Shown: positions 26,835 to 35,636 of the stretch, piece after piece
How positions within the stretch are numbered: the stretch's first letter is position 1
How the letters are laid out: each line of letters opens with the position of its first letter
DNA from: Acinetobacter lactucae
Lineage (GTDB): Bacteria; Pseudomonadota; Gammaproteobacteria; Pseudomonadales; Moraxellaceae
Assembly (NCBI RefSeq): GCF_001605885.1
Contig: NZ_LRPE01000006.1
Location: forward strand, 1-64,000
Direction: 5' to 3'
DNA: 64,000 nucleotides
Notes under the pieces: generated by a model
Database searches by the model: none
Seen by the model: only the letters and a program-made list of their open reading frames with translations
Told to the model about the DNA's origin: nothing
Translations under genes and position numbers: made by a program

Positions 26835-28130
26835 TTAGAATAATTTCACAGGAATATCAAGGAAGATACGCCATTCATTGGTATCGCCAATGTACGCATT
26901 GGTTTGATAAGCATCGCTTGCACGGTAGTATGAGTTACGAATACGAAGACTTGCATCTTTAGCGAAACCACTTTGAACTGTGTATTTCACTTGGTTAAAG
27001 AATTCACGTTCTTCAGCATCATCAGTTAAACCTTTAACTTTGATGTCCCAACCGTATACAAATGCAGTCGTCCAGTTTAGACCAGGTAATACACCTAACT
27101 TACCAAAATCAAGACTGTATTGGATTTGTGCAGATTTTTCATCGTTACCGATGAAGTCAGACAGGTAAGAGTTTGGTAAATAAATACTTTGGCCACCGTC
27201 AGCATTTTCCCCATAGTCATAACCGACATTACCACTGTTTTGTTGGTAAGCAACCATGATGTTGTGTGGACCAGTATTATAGGCTGTAGAGATTGCCCAA
27301 ATATTGTTTTTACGATTAGATAGGTCATCAGTAGTTTGTGAATAAGTAGAAGCGCCTTCATCAAACTTAGTGTGATAACCACTGAAATCATAAGTTAATG
27401 AGCTGTCATTCGCCAATGGTTGTTTATAGTTTACATTAACGTAGTGACGTTCAAGTTTATCTTTACTATCTAAACCATAGTAAGATGCATTCAAATTATC
27501 ATCAAACTTGTATTTACCACCCCAAACAATTGCACGATCAAGACGACGGCCGTCGGTATTAACTTGGTCAGAATATTGGTTTTTAGTGAATTTACCAGCA
27601 ATTACTTCTAAATCTTTAATTTCATGGCTGGTTAACAATGTACCTGTGAAATACTCAGGCACTAAACGAGCAGTGTTACTTGCCAGAACAGGTAAATCAA
27701 GTACTTGAGTACCGTAACGTACTGTTGTATTCGAGAAACGCGCTTTTACGTTACCACCACCACGAGCCCAGTGATCATAAGCATCACCAGAGTTTTCTTT
27801 ACCGTTCAATGTTTCGCGTGGAATCATATTATTACCAGCGTTATTATTTTCGCCGATTTTAAATGAACCATCACCAACAACGCCAACACCGAAGCCAACA
27901 ATACCAGGAGTAAAGCCAGATTCAATATTTACGATTGCTGTTTGAGCAAATGAACTGGTGTCATCTACGCCATTTTTTTTGTCACGGCTGATGTAACCTG
28001 TACGGAAGAGAATAGAACCGTTCGCATCTTCAACAAATCCTTTTGCCTCACTTTGCTCGCTTGCCTGAGCTGAGGAAATTATTGCCGCAGAAATGAGAAC
28101 TGCTAATGTAAGTTTTTGTGCTTTTAGCAT
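26835..28130 (-). CDS. OprD/Occ family outer-membrane porin
   Basis: A 431-residue outer-membrane beta-barrel. A signal peptide of about 23 residues ends at SAQAS. The mature part begins with GFVEDANGSILFRTGYISRDKK, the conserved OprD start, and the chain ends in aromatic Phe as outer-membrane proteins do (DIPVKLF). OprD/Occ channels take up carboxylate-containing nutrients and basic amino acids and can admit carbapenems. Which Acinetobacter Occ member this is cannot be settled by eye. It is followed by ppa's terminator. The start is 964 bp from the next gene, a long gap. Confidence 0.87.
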   Translation of the reverse strand: MLKAQKLTLAVLISAAIISSAQASEQSEAKGFVEDANGSILFRTGYISRDKKNGVDDTSSFAQTAIVNIESGFTPGIVGFGVGVVGDGSFKIGENNNAGNNMIPRETLNGKENSGDAYDHWARGGGNVKARFSNTTVRYGTQVLDLPVLASNTARLVPEYFTGTLLTSHEIKDLEVIAGKFTKNQYSDQVNTDGRRLDRAIVWGGKYKFDDNLNASYYGLDSKDKLERHYVNVNYKQPLANDSSLTYDFSGYHTKFDEGASTYSQTTDDLSNRKNNIWAISTAYNTGPHNIMVAYQQNSGNVGYDYGENADGGQSIYLPNSYLSDFIGNDEKSAQIQYSLDFGKLGVLPGLNWTTAFVYGWDIKVKGLTDDAEEREFFNQVKYTVQSGFAKDASLRIRNSYYRASDAYQTNAYIGDTNEWRIFLDIPVKLF

Positions 28131-28604
28131 ATTTAAAGAACCTCATAAAAACGATAAATCCTGTGCCTTGTTATTGTTCAGGGCCTAGGATTTCCATCAA
28201 TTGTATAAGTAATCTATAAAAAAGATATATTTTTGTTCATTTTATTTTATATATGCTATGCAGGATTTAATTAATGTGTTAGGGATTGTTTACTAAATTT
28301 GTGCTTGCTCTTTTATACTTAATATATTGTTTAAAATAAAAAAAGTAATTTATTTTTTAGTGGATTTTTCCCATTTATTTTTTATTTTTAGATCAAAAAA
28401 TAGTTGATTCTTGTGTTCATTTTTTACTCTTTTTTGTTGGATATGTTTACTTTTTAATCTTATTTTAAGTTTCTTTTTTACTCAGTTTTATTTTTGTATT
28501 CTTTAAATTGTTACTATATAACGTTATTTTAAAAATGGAATGTACAAAAATAGATCACTAACAGTTGGTCAATAGAATATGTTTGGGTTGATCAAATTTA
28601 GTGC

Positions 28605-28621
28605 AATACATTGCTTGTATT
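28605..28621. promoter_or_regulatory. Inverted repeat in the long porin gap
   Basis: AATACA-TTGCT-TGTATT is a perfect 6-bp dyad, flanked on each side by GTGCA. It is a candidate operator between the two porin genes; the protein is unknown. Confidence 0.3.
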
Positions 28622-28699
28622 TTGTGCATTACTCTTTTTATCCATATTGTTGCTTAAAAAAGACCCAAAATGGTTCATCAGTTTTAAATTAGAAATGAA

Positions 28700-28867
28700 T
28701 AAAGAACTTTAACTGGTAGAAATGCTCACTCACAGACCATTACAAGTACTGCCTTCAAAAAATTTACGGACTTTTTATAGCCCGACTCTAGATTTAAATA
28801 GAGAGTTTACGTACATCAAATGAATACTTCCCCTCTCGATGATTAATTTCCGATAAGGGGTTTTTGT
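28700..28867 (+). ncRNA. Candidate small RNA in the porin gap (3' end only)
   Basis: The region 28131-29094 has no open frame of useful length. On the plus strand it contains a hairpin CTCTA/TAGAG near 28785-28805 and then CCCCT...AGGGG followed by TTTTT at about 28831-28866, an intrinsic terminator with no gene before it. This suggests a small RNA. The 5' end is a guess. The rest of the gap is extremely AT-rich and shows nothing further. Confidence 0.35.
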
Positions 28868-29012
28868 ATGTTTATTGTTTTTAATACTACAATAATTTTG
28901 TTTTATTTTATTGTTTTTTATAAATATATATTTTTGAAAAATAAGCAGTATCTTAATTGTAGAACAAATTTGATCTCAAAATTAGTGAAGTGCATCGATA
29001 GCAAATTTGTAC

Positions 29013-29029
29013 TTGGCACAGCAATTGCT
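29013..29029 (+). promoter_or_regulatory. Sigma-54 promoter of the TorF-type porin gene
   Basis: TTGGCACAGCAATTGCT has GG and GC separated by exactly 10 bp and matches the -24/-12 consensus TGGCAC-N5-TTGC very well. The predicted start is near 29040, about 55 bp before the ATG. Confidence 0.82.
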
Positions 29030-29094
29030 AAAGCTTAATCAACACAATTTGTTTCATTCATATAAATCGTGCATTCATTGTGGGGGAGATCAAA

Positions 29095-29907
29095 ATGATG
29101 AAATTTGCACTTAAGGCCTTGAGCCTTAGTATCTTTGCAGCAGGCTCAACCATGGCTATGGCTGAAGATGCACCATCTTTTTACGGAATCACGGCAACTG
29201 GTAGTGTGGCAGCGACCACAGACTATCGCTTCCGTGGTGTGACTCAATCATCAAATAACCCAGCCATTCAAGGTGGTTTTACTTTTTCTCATAAGTCGGG
29301 TGCTTATGTTGCGCTTTGGGGTTCAAGCGTTGACTTTAATACACCTGGTGTTTCAACTGAAACTGATATCTCGTTAGGTTATACCAACACCTTAAAACTG
29401 TCAGACACATTGGCTCCGACTTATGATGTTGGTGTGATCCATTATGGTTATATTGGTTCTGACTCAAAATTTACTAACCCATACAACGGTGATACTGGTT
29501 TTGACTTTACTGAGTTTTACGGGAAATTAACGTTTGCAGACTCTTTGTTTAAAGGCGATGCACTTAGTGTAGGTGTGAACTACTCTAACGATTACTGGGG
29601 TCACTCTGACGAGTTCTGGTATTTCAACGTTGGTTATTCAGCACCAATTGCAGATACAGGATTTACTGGACTTGCTTCAGTTGGTTATAACAAACTCAAA
29701 AACAAAGATTCTTTACTTGTAGTTGCAGGTGGGCCAGGTGAAGACGATAGCTATATCGATTATAAAGTCGGCGTAAACTATAACATTTTAGGTATTGTCG
29801 CTGAGCTAGATGTTGTTGGTACAGACATTAGCACTTCTGGCATGACTGATGCTGGTAAAAAACCTTACGATACAGGTTTAGTGTTTAGTTTAACTAAAAC
29901 ATTCTAA
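29095..29907 (+). CDS. TorF family putative porin
   Basis: A 270-residue outer-membrane protein. A signal peptide ends at MAMAED, then comes the family start TGSVAATTDYRFRGVTQSS, and aromatic-rich amphipathic strands run to a terminal Phe (VFSLTKTF). This is the TIGR02001/TorF group of barrels, some of which sit near nitrogen genes in pseudomonads. ATG 29095 follows GGGGGAG; a second ATG is at 29098. A near-perfect sigma-54 promoter lies upstream, so expression probably needs an enhancer-binding protein such as NtrC. A role in uptake of a nitrogen source is inferred from the promoter only. Confidence 0.85.
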   Translation: MMKFALKALSLSIFAAGSTMAMAEDAPSFYGITATGSVAATTDYRFRGVTQSSNNPAIQGGFTFSHKSGAYVALWGSSVDFNTPGVSTETDISLGYTNTLKLSDTLAPTYDVGVIHYGYIGSDSKFTNPYNGDTGFDFTEFYGKLTFADSLFKGDALSVGVNYSNDYWGHSDEFWYFNVGYSAPIADTGFTGLASVGYNKLKNKDSLLVVAGGPGEDDSYIDYKVGVNYNILGIVAELDVVGTDISTSGMTDAGKKPYDTGLVFSLTKTF

Positions 29908-29924
29908 GTTTGAGTTTTAAAAAA

Positions 29925-29944
29925 AGCGGGTAAATAAACCCGCT
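29925..29944. terminator. Bidirectional terminator after the TorF-type porin gene
   Basis: An AGCGGGT/ACCCGCT stem is flanked by A and T runs, between convergent genes. Confidence 0.88.
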
Positions 29945-29950
29945 TTTTTA

Positions 29951-30829
29951 TTAGTTTTCTATTTCAGAAAGTAGCTGTTTTAATTGGTTAAGCTCAATAT
30001 CCGCAGCTTTGGACAGAGGCTTACGTGGTGAACCTGAAGAGACACCTTTTAGCTGCAAACCTGCTTTAATCGTTTTAGGTAAGCCACCATTTACAATAAA
30101 GCGTAGTAGAGGAAGTTGTTGGTAAAATGACTTTTGAGCTTGTTCTAACTCACCATTTTTTACATGTTTAATGAGCTGTTGAGGTCTTTGGCCTAATAAG
30201 TTTGGCGCTGCTGTACACCAACCACTTGCTCCAGCACATAAAGCTTCTAAAGCTAGAGGGTTACAGCCGTTATAAAACGGAAGTTCTCCTTTTGAGAGTT
30301 CTTGAATTTTATGCATACGCTGAATGTCACCGCTACTTTCTTTCACCATCGTAATATTTGCAATGTTGTTAAACATGCGCACGATTAATTCAGGAGACAT
30401 ATCAACACCACTAGTTGCAGGGTTGTTATAAATCATAATCGGCAAATTCGTTGATTGAGCAATCGCTTGATAATATTCAAAAATCTCTTGGTCTGTTAGC
30501 TTCCAATAAGATATAGGAATTACCATAAGTGCATCTGCACCATAGCTTTGTGCGATTTTCGCCTTTTTGATGGCTTGATCAGTCGTGAGCTCTGAAATTC
30601 CAATAATGACAGGCACGCGTCTATTAATACTTTCAATTGAAGTTTTCGCGACTAAACACCACTCATCCCATTCAAGATAGGCGCTTTCGCCAGTACTACC
30701 TAAAGGTGCAATCGCGTCACAGCCATTTTTAATAAGTAAATCTAGCATTTCCTTTAAAACAACAAGGTTAACGTTGTTGTCATCAGAAAATGGGGTAACA
30801 GGGTAGCCAATAATCCCGTTTAGTTTCAT
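29951..30829 (-). CDS. DapA-superfamily aldolase/lyase (not DapA itself)
   Basis: A 292-residue class I aldolase of the dihydrodipicolinate synthase superfamily. It has STGES (T46, G47, E48), the catalytic Tyr in YNNPATSG (Y134) and the Schiff-base lysine K163 in MVKESSGD. True DapA carries an Arg for the substrate carboxylate in its YN.P.RT motif; here the place is NNPATSG, so the substrate is probably a different 2-oxo acid or aldehyde. It lies 16 bp after a class II aldolase gene and shares a divergent MocR regulator, which suggests a small catabolic unit. The substrate is unknown. Confidence 0.85.
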   Translation of the reverse strand: MKLNGIIGYPVTPFSDDNNVNLVVLKEMLDLLIKNGCDAIAPLGSTGESAYLEWDEWCLVAKTSIESINRRVPVIIGISELTTDQAIKKAKIAQSYGADALMVIPISYWKLTDQEIFEYYQAIAQSTNLPIMIYNNPATSGVDMSPELIVRMFNNIANITMVKESSGDIQRMHKIQELSKGELPFYNGCNPLALEALCAGASGWCTAAPNLLGQRPQQLIKHVKNGELEQAQKSFYQQLPLLRFIVNGGLPKTIKAGLQLKGVSSGSPRKPLSKAADIELNQLKQLLSEIEN

Positions 30830-30845
30830 GTTCGAAGTCTCTTTT

Positions 30846-31622
30846 TTAAATGCAGTCAGAATGTTTTTTCAAAGCTTTACGTGCGTAGTAAGCAAAGTTC
30901 ACTTTGTTGCGCTTATCGGTAGAAACCCAGTCATGAGCTTCTGTTGCTAAAGCATGTGGGATGGGCTGGATTTGTCCGGCAGACATGGCTAGTAGTTGCA
31001 GTTGAGCTGCACGCTCAATTAAAAGCGCCAAGTTGCATGCTTCTTCAATAGTTTTTCCTGTAACCAGTTGGCCATGGTGAGACAACAAAACGGCACGGTT
31101 TTTACCCAGCGCAGAAGAAATTAAAATGCCTTCTTCATTACCCACAGGGACACCCAGCCAATGACCTACAAATGAGCAATCTTCATAAAGTGCGCAGACA
31201 TCCATTTGGGAAATCATGAGTGGTATCTGTAACATCGACAGGGCAGCTACGTGGGTAGGATGCGTGTGGATAATGCAGTTCACCTCTGGGTGTTCCTTAT
31301 AAATCCATGTGTGAAAACGGTTGGCTGGGTTTGCCATACCTTCTTGATTGATGGGTTCTAAATCTTGATTCACCTCAAGCAAGTTTGAGGCAGTAATTTC
31401 ATCAAAGCCTAAACCGAAACGTTGGGTAATAAAGGAATCTTTATTTTCACTACGACATGTAATTTGACCTGCTAAACCAGCATCATGCCCATGGTCAAAT
31501 AAAATACGGCAAGTCAATGCAAGCTTTTGGCGGTCAGTTAAATCTGAGTCGCTAATCCACTTTTGCATGTCTTGCTGTGCGTGTTGCATCAGGTCTTGTT
31601 TGTTTACAGCAGCAGTCTTCAT
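30846..31622 (-). CDS. Class II aldolase/adducin family protein
   Basis: A 258-residue zinc-dependent aldolase-fold protein. The metal ligands are visible in IIHTHPTH (H119 and H121) and in the later LLSHHGQLVTG histidines, with a conserved acidic residue between. The family includes fuculose-phosphate aldolase, ribulose-phosphate epimerase relatives and decarboxylases acting on sugar acids. The ATG at 31622 follows GGAGAAGAG, better than the in-frame start 24 bases upstream. It is the first gene of a unit with the DapA-like lyase, divergent from MocR. Confidence 0.86.
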   Translation of the reverse strand: MKTAAVNKQDLMQHAQQDMQKWISDSDLTDRQKLALTCRILFDHGHDAGLAGQITCRSENKDSFITQRFGLGFDEITASNLLEVNQDLEPINQEGMANPANRFHTWIYKEHPEVNCIIHTHPTHVAALSMLQIPLMISQMDVCALYEDCSFVGHWLGVPVGNEEGILISSALGKNRAVLLSHHGQLVTGKTIEEACNLALLIERAAQLQLLAMSAGQIQPIPHALATEAHDWVSTDKRNKVNFAYYARKALKKHSDCI

Positions 31623-31630
31623 CTCTTCTC

Positions 31631-31722
31631 CAGTCCAGTTGACCAAATTAAGTAGGTGAAGGCAGAATAGAAAACAACTGGATGAATCAATACATCCAGT
31701 TTTTATAAGTTATATGGTCCAG
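31631..31722. promoter_or_regulatory. Divergent operator region with repeated TCCAG units and a 9-bp dyad
   Basis: TCCAG occurs at 31634, 31695 and 31718, and its inverse CTGGA at about 31678. A perfect dyad AACTGGATG/CATCCAGTT spans 31676-31701. Similar CTGGAC/GTCCAG repeats are operators of MocR-type regulators such as TauR. It lies between the aldolase unit and the MocR gene. Confidence 0.5.
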
Positions 31723-31733
31723 ATGGGGCGAAT

Positions 31734-33167
31734 ATGCTAAGACCTTGGCAAATACATTTCCGTATCGATGAAAGAGAAGAAAAAACGGTTTTTCTAAAAC
31801 TGACTAACTTGATTAGTCAGGAAATTTTAAGTGGCCGTTTAGTGCAGGGGACTATGCTGCCGGGGTCTCGTAGCCTGTCAAAAGAACTAGGAATTAATCG
31901 GAAAACCGTTCAAGCAGTTTATGAAGAATTAGAAGCACAAGGATGGCTTGTGACCCGTCCCCGAAAAGGCACATTTGTGGCGGATGTTTTGCCAGAAAAA
32001 CAGCTTCAAATAGAGCCAGTATCTGAGCGAAAAGTTAATGATAAACCAATCATTCAAAAAGTGATTCAACGCCCACATAACGATGGTGTGCCAGATCCGA
32101 GACTGATTCCATACGAATTATTTTCACGGGCCTATCGTCACGCACTGATTAAAATTACACAAAACCAGTACATGGGATATGGTGACCCGCGAGGTATGGT
32201 TGAGCTAAGACAGGCTTTACAACAAATGTTGTCGATGGAACGTTTTATGAATGTTGCCGAAGATGAGATTTGTATTGTACGTGGTAGCCAGATGGGAATT
32301 TTTCTTGCCTCTCGAGCATTACCTAATCGGCAGGGCGTTATTGTCGTTGAGGAATTATATTATCCATCTGCTTTTAAAGCATTTCAATCAAATGGCTTTC
32401 AAGTGGTTTCTGTTAAATTAGATGAACAAGGTATTGTCATTGAAGATTTAGAACGGATTTTACAAGAGCACGCAGTTGCTGCCATTTATACAACTCCGCA
32501 TCATCAATATCCTACAACTGTCACCATGATCATGTTTCGCCGTCTTCAGCTTTTAGAGCTTTCAAAAAAATACGGCTTTTATATTATTGAAGATGACTAT
32601 GATCATGAATTCCACTATGACAGTCGGCCTATGCCACCCTTAGCTAGTTTGCCTCATTCTGAATTAGTCATTCATATTGGCTCATTGTCTAAAGTTTTTG
32701 CACCTGGCATTCGTTTGGGTTACATCGTGGCATCGTCACCAATTATTCAATCCATTACTGAAGATATTCTGTTAATTGATCGACAAGGTAATAATATTAC
32801 TGAACTTGCGTTGGCGGACTTAATGCAGCGAGGTGAAATCAAGCGGCATATCCGTAAAATGAAAAAAATATATCAACTACGCCGTGACCATGCCTTAGCT
32901 GAGTTCCATCGAATTTTTGCAGAGAGTGTTCATATACAGCCACCCGCTGGGGGAATGGCTTTGTGGGTTAAATTCCAGAAACCATTTACTCAAGATCAGC
33001 TTATAAAATTAAAAGAATTTAACATTGATACAGAGCATAAGTTTAAACAGGAAGAATGTACCAATCATTGTATCCGTTTTGGCTTTGCTGCTTTATCAGA
33101 GAAAGAAATTACTTCCTTAATTGAGACTTTAAATGAAGCTCTTAATAAAAGAACAGCGGACTCATAA
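31734..33167 (+). CDS. MocR-family regulator (GntR HTH fused to aminotransferase fold)
   Basis: A 477-residue regulator. Residues 15-85 form a GntR-type winged helix (LPGSRSLSKELGINRKTVQAVYEELEAQGWLVTRPRKGTF), followed after a linker by a fold-type I aminotransferase domain used as PLP-dependent sensor. The PLP lysine is K320 in GSLSKVFAPGIRLGY, and the Asp partner is in IIEDDYDHEF. It is divergent from a class II aldolase and DapA-like lyase unit with repeated TCCAG sites between, so it very likely regulates that unit. The effector is probably an amine, amino acid or PLP adduct. Confidence 0.92.
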   Translation: MLRPWQIHFRIDEREEKTVFLKLTNLISQEILSGRLVQGTMLPGSRSLSKELGINRKTVQAVYEELEAQGWLVTRPRKGTFVADVLPEKQLQIEPVSERKVNDKPIIQKVIQRPHNDGVPDPRLIPYELFSRAYRHALIKITQNQYMGYGDPRGMVELRQALQQMLSMERFMNVAEDEICIVRGSQMGIFLASRALPNRQGVIVVEELYYPSAFKAFQSNGFQVVSVKLDEQGIVIEDLERILQEHAVAAIYTTPHHQYPTTVTMIMFRRLQLLELSKKYGFYIIEDDYDHEFHYDSRPMPPLASLPHSELVIHIGSLSKVFAPGIRLGYIVASSPIIQSITEDILLIDRQGNNITELALADLMQRGEIKRHIRKMKKIYQLRRDHALAEFHRIFAESVHIQPPAGGMALWVKFQKPFTQDQLIKLKEFNIDTEHKFKQEECTNHCIRFGFAALSEKEITSLIETLNEALNKRTADS

Positions 33168-33176
33168 TCCGCTGTT
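33152..33176. terminator. Terminator overlapping the stop of the MocR gene
   Basis: An AACAGCGGA/TCCGCTGTT 9-bp stem has the stop codon in its loop and ends in TTTT. Confidence 0.75.
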
Positions 33177-33181
33177 TTATC

Positions 33182-34669
33182 TTAAGAATGATTGCCTCGA
33201 TAAGAGAGCGCTTCTGTAAGATGAGGACTTTGGATCATCTCACTTCTAGCTAAATCGGCAATGGTACGAGCTACTCGTAAAACACGATGATAAGCACGAG
33301 CCGACAGATTCAAACGTTGCTGAGCCATTTCAATCATGCGTTGCGACGTATTATCTAGAACAGCAAATTGTTCTAGTTGTTTTGGTGAAAGTGCTTGATT
33401 TAAACAATCTTGTCTTTGCATTTGTTGTTCATAAGCATAAATCACACGTTGTCTTACAGCCGTAGAGTCTTCAGCAGGTGTTGGATCTTGCAGTTCCTGA
33501 GCTTTTAAAGGCGGTACATCAATATGTAAATCGATACGGTCGAGTAACGGCCCCGATATACGGTTTTGATAACGTTTAATACTCTCTGGTGAACATTGGC
33601 AACGGCTGTCTTGATTAAACGCATAACCACATGGGCAAGGGTTCATCGCTGCAATCAGTTGGAAGTTTGCAGGGTAGGTAATTTGCCGAGCTGCACGTGA
33701 AATAATGATTTCTTTTGACTCAAGCGGCTGGCGCAAGACTTCTAATACTTTGCGATCAAACTCTGGAAGTTCATCTAAAAAGAGCACACCTAAATGAGAT
33801 AAAGTAATTTCACCCGGTTTAGGATGTGAACCGCCCCCAACCAGTGCAATCGCTGATGCTGTATGGTGGGGCGCGCGAAATGGGCGCTGGCCAAACGTAT
33901 GCGGTGTATTTGAAATAGAATAAATACTCGCAACTTCAAGCGTTTCTTGATTGGAAAGCGGCGGTAAAATTGAAGGAAGGCGTGAAGCGAGTAAAGTCTT
34001 ACCTGTACCTGGTGGCCCTTTAAAGAGCAGAGAATGACCTCCTGCGGCAGCTATTTCTAGTGCGCGACGTGGGCGTAGCTGACCTTTCACATCTGCCAGA
34101 TCAAATTTATAGGGCATTTGGTTTGAAGTCGTTGCAGGTTCAATCAAAGATAGCGATTTTGTGCCCAGAAAATGTTCACACACTTCTTTTAAGTGGTTCA
34201 CCGGATAACATTCAAGGTCAGGTAAGTGGCTAATATCTTGACCATTATCAAGGGGAAAAAGCATCTTATGCTTGGCTTGTTGACACGCCATGGCCAAAGT
34301 TAAAGTACCTGACACTGGCCTTACATGACCATCGAGCGCTAATTCACCAATTAATTCAAAATCTTCGGCACAGTTTTCTGGGAGCTGACCAGACGCAATT
34401 AAAATGCCTACGGCAATCGGTAAATCTAGACGTGACCCATCTTTGGGCAAATCTGCTGGTGCAAGGTTAATGGTCAGCCGTTTAGTTGGAAATTGAAATC
34501 CACTATTAATAATGGCCGAGCGAACCCGATCTTTACTTTCTCTTACCGCCGCTTCTGCTAGCCCGACAATGGTAAGAGAAGGCAAGCCTTGACTTACATG
34601 TACCTCAACTTCAATCAAAGGTGCATGTAAACCTAAAAGTCCCCGTGTATAAATTTTAGAAAAAGACAT
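33182..34669 (-). CDS. comM: YifB/ComM Mg-chelatase-like AAA helicase, uninterrupted
   Basis: A 495-residue AAA+ protein. ComM is a branch-migration helicase that extends strand exchange in natural transformation. An N-terminal Lon-like ChlI fold (residues 1-160) precedes the AAA core with Walker A GPPGTGKT at 218-225, the DELPEFDRKVLEVLRQPLE block and the CPCGY zinc-like motif. In A. baumannii, comM is the classic target of AbaR resistance islands; here the frame is full length without insertion or duplicated target. The gene precedes ubiK and glnK-amtB in an order I recall from other gammaproteobacteria. Confidence 0.95.
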   Translation of the reverse strand: MSFSKIYTRGLLGLHAPLIEVEVHVSQGLPSLTIVGLAEAAVRESKDRVRSAIINSGFQFPTKRLTINLAPADLPKDGSRLDLPIAVGILIASGQLPENCAEDFELIGELALDGHVRPVSGTLTLAMACQQAKHKMLFPLDNGQDISHLPDLECYPVNHLKEVCEHFLGTKSLSLIEPATTSNQMPYKFDLADVKGQLRPRRALEIAAAGGHSLLFKGPPGTGKTLLASRLPSILPPLSNQETLEVASIYSISNTPHTFGQRPFRAPHHTASAIALVGGGSHPKPGEITLSHLGVLFLDELPEFDRKVLEVLRQPLESKEIIISRAARQITYPANFQLIAAMNPCPCGYAFNQDSRCQCSPESIKRYQNRISGPLLDRIDLHIDVPPLKAQELQDPTPAEDSTAVRQRVIYAYEQQMQRQDCLNQALSPKQLEQFAVLDNTSQRMIEMAQQRLNLSARAYHRVLRVARTIADLARSEMIQSPHLTEALSYRGNHS

Positions 34670-34734
34670 CTTATTGTTCCATTGTGGTGCTTCATTTTTA
34701 ATCGTTGTAAAGTATAAATGCGCTACGTTGGTGC

Positions 34735-34962
34735 TTATTTTTTATTCTTTAAAGTTTCTTCTAACAGACTGACTTGTTTTTGTAGCTCTTCTAAACGTTG
34801 ATTGGCTGATTGAAGTGCAGTCTTTTGACGGTCAATCTCTTGTTTGGAAACAAGGTCTAACTTTTCGACCGCTTCATTTAATAATGCACGTAAATTTTTT
34901 TCCAAATCTTTTTTAGGCTCATCAATTTGTTCCAAAATGGCCTGTAGTAATGTTTCTAGCAT
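34735..34962 (-). CDS. ubiK: Ubiquinone biosynthesis accessory factor UbiK (BMFP)
   Basis: A 75-residue protein, almost entirely helical with a C-terminal coiled coil (ALQSANQRLEELQKQVSLLEETLKN), of the YqiC/BMFP group. UbiK assists aerobic ubiquinone synthesis by binding UbiJ and the Ubi complex. The N-terminal amphipathic part MLETLLQAILEQ could contact membranes. The length matches the family. It is divergent from glnK with 278 bp between. Confidence 0.88.
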   Translation of the reverse strand: MLETLLQAILEQIDEPKKDLEKNLRALLNEAVEKLDLVSKQEIDRQKTALQSANQRLEELQKQVSLLEETLKNKK

Positions 34963-35182
34963 GAAATATCCAAAGTGTTGTATTACCTTATAGTTTACAT
35001 TTTAACACTGCTTGAACATTGTATACAGGCTTCAATTCTTTTAGTGCAAATAGAACATTAAAACAGCACTCAGCAATACTGAAAATTCATTTTATTTTTA
35101 ATAGCTCATCTACATCTTGTTCACTAAATAGGTTATAAAGAAAGTTCATGCAAAAGATTCATTTCCCTCAACCTTTGAAATA

Positions 35183-35199
35183 TTGGCATGAAAATTGAA
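35183..35199 (+). promoter_or_regulatory. Sigma-54 promoter of glnK-amtB
   Basis: TTGGCATGAAAATTGAA has GG and GA separated by 10 bp; only the -12 GC is changed, to GA. It fits nitrogen control of glnK-amtB by NtrC. The start would be near 35210, about 30 bp before the ATG. No NtrC site was certain in the 34963-35182 stretch. Confidence 0.65.
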
Positions 35200-35204
35200 C
35201 ATAA

Positions 35205-35579
<375 letters not shown>

Positions 35580-35636
35580 ATTGGCACAAAGCTTGCTGAG
35601 TAGAAAATAACTCGCAAATGAGGTTGGGGGACACGA

